Shown here: positions 56,901 through 64,000 of the stretch, in pieces
How positions within the stretch are numbered: position 1 is the stretch's first letter
How the letters are laid out: every line of letters begins with the position of its first letter
DNA from: DATDIC01 sp963777625
GTDB taxonomy: Bacteria; Pseudomonadota; Alphaproteobacteria; Acetobacterales; Acetobacteraceae
DNA length: 64,000 nt
Direction: 5' to 3'
NCBI GenBank assembly: GCA_963777625.1
Contig: CAVZRO010000005.1
Span: 186,001-250,000, forward strand
The notes under the pieces: model-generated
What the model was told of the DNA's origin: nothing
The model's database searches: none
What the model saw: the letters and a program-made list of their open reading frames with translations, nothing else
Position numbers and translations under genes: made by a program

Positions 56901-58918
56901 AGGCGAACCGCCGTCATGCCGCCCGCCGGCAGGCTTTCCATCAACCGCCCGCGCGCGCTGACCAGTCCGAGCGCGTTCTCCAGCGTAAACACGCCGGACA
57001 AACAGGCCGCGACAAACTCGCCGACGCTGTGGCCGATGAATGCGCAAGGTTGCACGCCCCAGCTAAGCCAGAGCTGCGCCAGCGCGAACTCGATCGAAAA
57101 GATGGCCGGCTGCGCCATGCCCGTGCGCGCCAGCCGCTCCGCCTGGTTGGTCGTCGCGGTCCCGTACAGCGCATCCATCAGGCTGACGCCAAGCGGTTGC
57201 AGAATGTCCGCGCAGCGCTCCAGCTCATCGCGGAACACCGGGAACCGATCCATCAGGCCCCGCGCCATCCCGGGATACTGCGCGCCCTGCCCGGGAAACA
57301 TGAATGCGACCGGCGGGGCTTCCCGCGTCGCTTCACCGTGCACGACAGCCGGCGAACCAGCTTTCGCAAGCATCGCCGCGGCACCCGCGTGATCATGGCA
57401 AACCAGCGCGCAGCGCGACGCAAATTGCCGGCGCCCCCGCTGCAGCGTGAACGCGATATCGGCCAGTGGCTGCTCCGGTCGATCGGCCAGATGCTCGGCC
57501 AACCGCGCACGCATCTCTGACAGCGCCGCCGGCGAACGCGCGGACAGCACCAGAACCTCCGGTCGTGCGGCCTGCGTGGCTCGGCGAACGCGCGGCGGCT
57601 CCTGCAGGATCACGTGGGCGTTGGTGCCGCCGACACCCAGCGAGCTGACGCCCGCACGAAGCGGCCAGGCACCTTGCGGCCAGTCCTCCAGGCCGGTGGC
57701 GACAACGAACGGGCTGCTGGCAAGCTGGAGATGCGGGTTGGGCTGATCGAAATGCAGGCTCGGGACCAGCCGCCGATGCTTGAGCATCAACGCCGTCTTG
57801 ATCAGCCCCGTCACGCCGGCGGCGGCATCCAGATGACCGACATTCCCCTTCACCGATCCGATCGCGCAGTACTGCCGGTCATCCGTCGTCGCTCGAAACA
57901 CCTTGGTCAGCGCGGCAATCTCGATCGGATCCCCAAGCGGCGTCGCGGTGCCGTGACACTCCACGTAGCCGATGCTGCGCGGTTCGATGCAAGCCTGCGC
58001 CAACGCCTGTTCGATCGCCGCCGCCTGACCGTTGACGCTCGGCGCGGTGAAACCGACCTTGTCGGCACCGTCATTGCTCAAGCCGCAACCAAGTATCACG
58101 GCATAGACGTGATCGCCGTCGGCAATGGCGTCCGCCAGCCGCTTGAGCAGCACCACACCCGCGCCGCTGCCGAAAATCGTCCCGCTGGCGTTGGCATCGA
58201 ACGGCCGGCAATGACCGTCGGCGGAAACCATCCCGCCTTCCTGATGCAGATACCCGCGATGTTGCGGGAAACTGATCGAAACCCCGCCGGCCAACGCCAT
58301 GTCCGATTGATAGAGCAGCAGGCTTTGGCAGGCCTGGGCGACCGCCACCAGCGAGGTGGAACAGGCCGTCTGGATGGTCAGGCTCGGCCCCCGCAGATCC
58401 AGCTTGTACGACACCCGGGTGGCCAGGAACTCGCGTCCCGCACCCATCAGAACCGGGTAGCTGCCCACCTGGAAGGTGCTGGTGAATTGCTCCAGCGCGC
58501 GGCGGTCCCGGCAAACATTGTTGAGAAAGTAAGTGTTCATGCTGCAACCGGCGAACACGCCGATCGCGCCTTTATAGGCGGCCGGATCGCACCCGGCGTC
58601 TTCCAGCGCCTGCCAGGCGCATTCCAGGAAAATCCGGTGCTGCGGATCGGTCAGCTCCGCCTCTCTGGCGTGCATGCCGAAGAAGCCGGCGTCGAACTGA
58701 TCCACACCGTCGAGCACCGGCCGCGCCTTGACGAAGTTGGGGGCTCCGCGCACCTCCTGATCAAACCAGTCGTCGAGCTCGTCATCGGCGAAAAACCGCA
58801 CCGACTCGATGCCGCGACAGAGATTGTCCCAGAATGCGGCGATGCTCCCGGCGCCCGGAAAGCGCCCGGCCATGCCGACGATGGCGATCCGCCCGTCCGG
58901 CGAGTCTTGGCCGCTCAT
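50936..58918 (-). CDS. hybrid PKS-NRPS, KS-AT-ACP-aminotransferase-C-A-T, with three frame breaks
   Basis: Central megasynthase of about 2660 residues. KS: TACSTSL (C186), H322, H362. AT: GHSVGE (S631) and the malonyl-type HAFH motif (727-730). ACP: GFDSL (S962). No ketoreductase lies between AT and ACP. An Ala/Pro linker leads to a class III aminotransferase: TFCNTGSEAVMAALRVARA, FSGAYHGQFDE, DEIVTGFR and YGKIIGGGMPIG with the PLP Lys. Then comes a C domain (HHIVCDG) and an A domain with code DILQLGMVWK (glycine), and a carrier with LGADSIHLFQIA. Frame breaks are near 55660, 52845 and 52640; each leaves the domain continuous by homology. Start 58918 overlaps the previous gene. The layout matches mycosubtilin synthetase MycA after its fatty-acid loading part. 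Confidence 0.9.
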
Positions 58919-61042
58919 CCGCGCGCGCCCCTCCGGCTTCGCACCGCGCGGGCTTGCGCCAAGGCAGCGCTTCGATGCCGCGCGCGTTCGGCCTCGCCCA
59001 GCGATGCCGGCGCCGCCGCCGGCGTGCCATCCAGCCTGCTTGCCAGGCCGCGAATGCTTGGATGCGCGAACAGATCCACCACCGCGACCGGCATATCGAA
59101 TAGTTCCGTGATCCGTGCGTGCACCTCGATCAGTTGCAGCGAGGTGCCGCCCAGATCGAAGAAATTGTCGTCCACCCCGACGCTGTCGACGCCCAGCACG
59201 CGGCCCCAGATTTGCTGCAAGACCTGGGATGTCTGATTGCCAGATGTCTGATTAACGCTGGGCGAAGCACCGCCCGGCGACACCACAACCCCGGGATACA
59301 GTTCGCCGAGCCGGCCGCGGTCTATCTTGCCGGCCGAGGTAAGCGGCAGCGTCGCAAGCACCACGATCTCGGCGGGAACCATGAAATCCGGAACCTCCGA
59401 CCGCAGCGATGCGCGCAGTTCAGCGGCGGTCAGGCAACCCCCCTCGCGGATGGTCACGAATGCCGCGACCGAGCGCTGCCCGGCACGGGCGGCACGGCTG
59501 ATGACGGCAACGTCGCGAACCCCGTGCAGGGCGTGCAGAGAAGCCTCGATCGCATCCAGTTCGACCCGCTTGCCATTGATCTTCACCTGGCGATCGGCCC
59601 GCCCGAGAAATTCGATGTTGCCGTCCGCCCGCCGCCGCACCCGATCGCCGGTACGGTACAAGTCGAGCGCCCGACCGCGCGGCGAACGGATCGTCGATGA
59701 ATTTCTCCGCGGTCAGCTCCGGCTGGTTCAAATAACCCAGCGCAACACCGGCGCCGCCCGCATAAAGCTCGCCTTCATGGCCATCGGGCACCGGCTGCAT
59801 CGCGTCGTCCAACACGTACACCGTGGTCCCACGGATCGCGGTGCCGATCGGCAGCGACCCGGTAAGCTCGACGCCGCGCGGCACCGTGTAGCAGCACGTG
59901 AACGTCGTGTTCTCGGTCGGTCCGTAGCCATTCACGATCCGACACCGCGGCAGCGCCGCCATTGCCCTGGCGACATGCGGCACCGACAGCACGTCGCCCC
60001 CGGCAATCAACTGCCGCAACGGCCGCAATCCATCGATTCGCCGGTCCACCATCAGGTTGAACAGCCCCGCCGTCAGCCACAGCGTGGTGGCGCCGTAATC
60101 GCGGATGGCGTCGGCGATTTCGTCCAATGTCGGCATCGCCGCCGGCACGATCGCCAACCGGCCTCCGTTCAGCAGCGCGCCCCAGATCTCGAGCGTGGAG
60201 GCGTCGAACGACAGCGGCGCCAAATGCAGGATGACCTCGTTCGCATCCAGTGAAATGAAATCGCAGTCGGAGACCAGCCGGATGACGCCGCGATGCGGCA
60301 CCATCACGCCCTTGGGACGGCCGGTCGAGCCGGAGGTGTACATGATGTACGCCAGATCGTCCGGCCCGACATCTGGCTCCAGCGGCACCGCGGTGTCCGG
60401 CCCGTGCCACCGGCCAGCGTCCGGCGTGCCGCTCAGGCTGAGGTCAGGCTCGACATAAAGGGTTGTCCCGGACCAGAACGGCGCCAACGAAACGGCTTCG
60501 TCCAGGCCGCGCGCAACCAACGTCAGTGCGGGCCTGGCGTCGTCGCGGATGTGCCGCAGCATCGCGGTCGGATAGGACAGGTCCAGCGGCAGATACGCGC
60601 CGCCGGCCTTGATGATCCCCAGCATGGCCACCACCGCCTCGATGGAGCGGTGCGCGACCAGCCCGACGGGCTCGCCCTGGCGCACGCCCGCACGCCGCAG
60701 CGCCAGACAGATGTTGCCGGCGGCACGATCCAACGCGCCATAGCTGATCTGCCGTCCCTGACAAACGATGGCGGTCTTGTCGCGATGCAGCGCGGCGCAT
60801 GTCGAGAACAATGAGCCGATCGAGTCACCGGACCGCCTTGCCTGACCGGTCCCGGAGGTGATCGCACTCTCGCGCGGCAATCCCCCAAGGTTCACCGGCG
60901 TGCCCCCGCTCTGTCTCGAGGCAATGGACCTGGGCAGCACAAGGCCAGGATGCCCGGCCCAGTTGCGCCCACGATGCTTCCGTTGAACTGATGCAAAGTT
61001 TCCAGCCCTGCTTATATCGGTGGGCGCACTTTTCGGGCACAT
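58915..61042 (-). CDS. NRPS loading protein, A-T (predicted valine), one frame break
   Basis: The chain starter. The adenylation domain begins near DSIGSLFSTCAALHRDKTAIV and has YTSGSTGRPKG, SFDASTLEIW, NGYGPTENT and AGKIDRG. By eye the specificity code is DALWIGGTFK, close to the Val code DAFWIGGTFK. The carrier FFDLGGTSLQLIEVH has its Ser. No condensation domain precedes the A domain, so it primes synthesis. A single-base change near 59660 (ACTTGTACC) separates YRTGDRVRRRADGNIEFLGR from the upstream frame. ATG 61042 or GTG 60895 may start; the latter has GGGGG seven bases before it and omits a low-homology N-terminus. The stop overlaps the PKS start by ATGA. Confidence 0.88.
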
Positions 61043-61376
61043 AACGTAGCGCCGCGAGGCTGATGGCTGCAAGTCTTTTCTTACAGACGGTCTTATTATT
61101 GGAGCGCATCTCGTGGCGGCGGCCTCTCCGCCCCGAGCCGGGTGGACATGGGCACGGAACCGCCTTTCGGCGGCGCTCTGCCGAGAGTATGGGCTCGCCG
61201 GACGTGAGGGCAGAGCGACCATAGACGATTATATTTTTAGACGATTGCGCATTTTCTCTCCTTGCGTTCGGTGACGGCACCATTTAATAACTGGTTAACA
61301 GCCGATAAGCGGCGGCGGCCGGCGAACCCCGAAAGGAGCGGTATGAGACGTAACGGATTGGGGTTCGCGCTGGCGG
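61043..61376. promoter_or_regulatory. divergent region between the NRPS-PKS operon and the tyrosine kinase gene
   Basis: This 334-base gap must carry promoters in both directions. It contains AT-rich patches (tcttattattggagcg; accatttaataactggttaac at about 61279-61300, the latter with an AACTGGTTA near-palindrome). I see no protein gene; the minus-strand open frame extending to 61222 has no homology before about 60860. Confidence 0.4.
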
Positions 61377-63672
61377 ATGGGCGTTAGGGCGTTGTCGTCC
61401 GGCGGTCTCATTTCCTCCGGCGGCATGGCGACCGCACTGCCGCCGGATCCGGCCGAACCGGCGCCGGTCGATATTCGCCGGATGATCGGTGGGCTGCTGC
61501 GCCGCTGGAAACTGATCGTGGCGATCCCCCTGGTGGCGCTGGTCGCGGTTCATTTTCTCCTGCGGATCGTGCCGCCGACCTATCAGTCGACGGTGCAGCT
61601 TCTGGTATTTGACCCGCACCAGGCCATGTCTGGGGTAACCGGTGAGCGCCCGGCATCCCCGCAGGACTTCGACACCGTGGCGATCAACACGGAGATCGAC
61701 GTCCTCAAATCCGCATCCTTGTTGCAGCGGGTCGTCGAAGACCTGAAGCTGTACCGAGGATCCGGAATTTCAGCCGCGCCCCCCGCGCTTCGCTGCACTG
61801 TCCGCCAGCGCCGATCGGTTCGGCTTCTGGCTCGCGACGCAAGCCAACAAACTCACGGCCGCGCTTGGCCTCGGCAACGGCTGGTTCGCGGAAACGCCTC
61901 CGGTCGTCGCCCAGCCGACGATGTCCGCCGCGCAGCGTCTTGCCGTGGCGGCCGCGGTTCTGGGCAGGAACATTCGCGTCGATCGTTCGCAGTTTTCCTA
62001 TGTCCTTGCCGTATCAGCGACTTCGCGCACCGCTGAGCGGGCGCGGCAGATCGCCGCGACGCTGGTCGCCGACTACCTCAACGGGCAACTGGATACGCAG
62101 CGGAAGGCGCTCGACCAACTGGCGATGTGGCTTGAAGGCAAGCTGTCCGAGCTGAAAACGCGCGTCGCGGAGACCCAGACGCAAATCCAAACCCTGAAGG
62201 CGCAAAGCGGATTCACCGATACCGGCAAAGGCAGCCTCAAGCAGCAGCAGATCACCGATCTTACCACCCAGTTGACGCTGGCGCGTGCCGATCTGAGTGA
62301 AAAACGTGCGCGGCTGGAGCAGGCGCGGCAACTTTCCCAGGGCAACGGCAGTCTGCTGGACATTCCAGAGACAGCGAACTCCAGCGTGATCAGTCAGCTC
62401 CGCATGCAGCAATTGCTGCTCACGCAACAGGAAGAGCAGTTGCGGGCGAAACTTGGCGACCGCCATGCCCAGGTGCTGGCCGTTGCCGCCCAGTTGGCGG
62501 ACCTCAATAAGCAGATTCAGGGCCAGGCCGCGCATATTCTGGGCGATCTGGAAAACAGCTACGACATTTCCCTGCGGCGGGAACAGGCGGTGGCGGATAG
62601 CCTGAACAAGCTGACGGCCGTTCCGAGCGACACCGCCGCCTTTGTCAAGATCGAGCAATTGCAGCGGATCGCCGACGCCGACAGCAAGTTGTATGATGCG
62701 TATCTTTCCCAGTACGACCAAATCGTCGCGCGCGAGGCGCTGGGAAGCAACGTTGAGCGGATCATTTCCCCAGCCTGGCTGCCGAGCGATCCCATTTTCC
62801 CGAGGCGCCTGCTGTTCTATATCGGCGCGGTGGGTTTCGGTGGTATGCTAGGGGTGGCGCTGGCACTGGCCGCGGATCTGTTGCAAACGCGCGTCAAGCT
62901 CGGCGCGGAGGCCGAGCAGCTCTTCGGCTATCCGGTCATCGGCAATATCCCCAGCTTGCCCCGGCAAAGGTCACGCCGGTTGCGGCGGGACGGCAACCGG
63001 GGCCTCGTGCGCAGCGTGGTAACCGAAACATTCTCGCCGGTGAATGAAGCGATCCGCGCCATGCGGGTAAGCCTGCGGCTGTCGAATCTCGATCGCGAGT
63101 TGAAGGTGATTCTGGTGACCTCTGCCCTGCCGGCGGAAGGAAAGTCGGCGGTCGCCGCGCTGCTCGCCGCTTCCAGCGCCGCCGCCGGGCAGCGCACCGT
63201 TCTGGTCGATTGTGATGTCCGCGGCCGCCGGGTTTCACGGGAGTTTGGAGCGCAGCATCCCGGCCTGACCGATCTGTTGGCCGGTAACGCCGATTTGCCC
63301 GCGGTCACGTTGTGCGATCCCGACAGCGGCTGTCACGTCATTCCGGCCGGATCGCGAATACCGAATCCCGGGGACACGCTGGGCTCCCGCCAGATGGCGG
63401 AATTCATGACCCATTTGCGGGCGGAGTATGATTACATCGTCATCGATACGCCCCCACTGCTGTCGGTTGTCGACGCGTTGGTACTGGCAACGATGGCGGA
63501 CAAGGTCCTTATGGTGATCGACGGCAGTCACAGTCACAGTGACAGCGTCACGGAGGCGTTTCGGCTGCTTCGGCCGGAAGCCCGCCGCATTGCCGGGATT
63601 GCCTTCAACAAGGTGGGGCCCGACCAGTTGCGGCACTACGGGTATTACGGCGCCTATGGTGAGGCGGCGTAA
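61377..63672 (+). CDS. exopolysaccharide chain-length protein / BY-type tyrosine autokinase (Wzc-like), frameshifted
   Basis: Bacterial tyrosine kinase that also sets polysaccharide chain length. The N-terminal Wzz segment has ADIRRMIGGLLRRWK-like PVDIRRMIGGLLRRWKLIVA then a membrane helix and TYQSTVQLLVFDP. A frame change near 61755 separates LKLYRG from DPEFQPRPPRFAALS. A long coiled coil follows (about 62100-62700), then a second helix and the kinase domain: Walker A ALPAEGKSA, Walker A' VLVDCDVRGRR and Walker B YIVIDTPPLL. The C-terminus is YGYYGAYGEAA, a Tyr cluster for autophosphorylation. It diverges from the NRPS-PKS operon and is part of the exopolysaccharide locus seen on the other side of it. 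Confidence 0.88.
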
Positions 63673-63894
63673 ACCGCCGCCGCTGGATCGTTCGATCCGA
63701 AACGCCATCAGCGGCCGCCCCCTAACACACGCGTGGCTGCGCACGTGCCGCCGCCCTTCGCTATCTCGCCGCGCGGGAAGCCTCGGTTCCACGGATCGAG
63801 ATTGTTGTTGATCCTTATACGGGACATTGTCCACTGCGCACGGCCAGCGCCGGTATGGAGCACCAACAATGTCACGCCGATAACCGGAGGGACG
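63673..63894. other. intergenic region downstream of the tyrosine kinase gene
   Basis: No gene, strong hairpin or known repeat was recognised in these 222 bases. The minus-strand open frame across 63235-63966 overlaps the kinase catalytic domain and has no family signature, so it is not called. Confidence 0.4.
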
Positions 63895-64000
63895 ATGCGG
63901 GACGCAGCGGTTGCCGGAAATGGAATACGCTCTAGAACGATGTCTATGACGGAATGGTTGTCGCATGATGGTGCAGTCGACCGCTTTCCTGAGTTGGCCG
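63895..64000 (+). CDS. start of an unidentified gene (partial)
   Basis: ATG 63895 follows GGAGG by four bases and opens a frame to the window end (MRDAAVAGNGIRSRTMSMTE, then WLSHDGAVDRFPELA). A second ATG in frame lies at 63940. Thirty-five residues are too few for identification. Position after the tyrosine kinase suggests another exopolysaccharide gene, as inference only. Confidence 0.35.
   Translation, partial: MRDAAVAGNGIRSRTMSMTEWLSHDGAVDRFPELA

Noticed and set aside
60896..61222. N-terminal 110 residues of the loading NRPS frame as a functional domain
   Set aside because: Arg/Ser/Pro-rich with no similarity to any starter domain; likely upstream DNA, with translation starting at 61042 or 60895.
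63235..63966. Minus-strand open frame across the end of the tyrosine kinase gene
   Set aside because: Overlaps the kinase Walker motifs on the other strand, no ribosome site and no recognisable domain.

Overview
The window is high-GC DNA from an alphaproteobacterium. Rhodospirillales, probably Acetobacteraceae, fits best. The grounds are family-level: a Hint_2-type secreted protein, a PEP-CTERM tail, inositol/opine-type ABC transport loci, and GC-rich intergenic hairpin repeats with an 'atggccgggacaagcccggccat' flavour that are common in this class. No rRNA, complete tRNA, CRISPR array, integrase or transposase gene was found.

Layout. 1-1.3 kb: start of a sulfonate-type binding protein, then a scar in which a LysR remnant abuts a PEP-CTERM protein tail. 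1.4-5.2 kb: ribose-type sugar ABC transporter. 5.5-13.7 kb: mixed housekeeping and hypothetical genes (VTT membrane protein with a flavoprotein disulfide reductase, cold-shock/hydrolase fusion, trans-aconitate methyltransferase, lytic transglycosylase, Hint protein). 13.7-19 kb: minus-strand amino-acid/amine set (FAD oxidase, GNAT, Lrp, class III aminotransferase). 19.3-23.4 kb: four overlapping genes of inositol-type sugar catabolism behind a perfect LacI-type palindrome. 23.5-31.7 kb: divergent module with PuuB-like oxidase, two HAD hydrolases and a complete dipeptide-type ABC importer. 31.7-37.5 kb: GhrA-like reductase, a PaoABC-type molybdenum aldehyde oxidoreductase and a divergent TetR regulator. 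38-42.2 kb: acyltransferase, DMSO-reductase-family protein, ArsR/AHSA1 pair. 42.5-44.9 kb and 61.4 kb to the end: exopolysaccharide genes (GT4, GDP-mannose-epimerase-like protein, Wzc-like tyrosine kinase).

The most interesting part is 45.2-61.0 kb, a compact NRPS-PKS cluster sitting between the exopolysaccharide genes. Read along the minus strand, the assembly line is A-T (code Val-like), KS-AT-ACP-aminotransferase-C-A-T (Gly), C-A-T-TE (Gly), followed by a JmjC/cupin-type Fe(II) oxygenase; a convergent Sfp-type phosphopantetheinyl transferase supplies activation. The order KS-AT-ACP-AMT-C-A-T is that of the iturin/mycosubtilin starter enzyme, but the priming unit is an amino acid instead of a fatty acid and no ketoreductase is present. 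The inferred product is a 3,4-diamino acid (aminostatine type) joined to Gly-Gly and released by a thioesterase with a cysteine nucleophile (GWCNGG). This is inference from domain order and specificity codes.

Two window-wide properties matter when reading the annotation. First, at least fifteen otherwise intact genes or domains are broken by single-base frame changes, often in short homopolymers, while neighbouring genes are clean; sequence error is at least as likely as decay. Affected genes are given as one span with the break position. Second, five copies of a 145-215 bp dispersed element with ATACC...GGTAT ends lie in intergenic DNA (5.2, 16.0, 32.7, 37.8 and 45.0 kb), and at least two other short palindromic repeat families are present.
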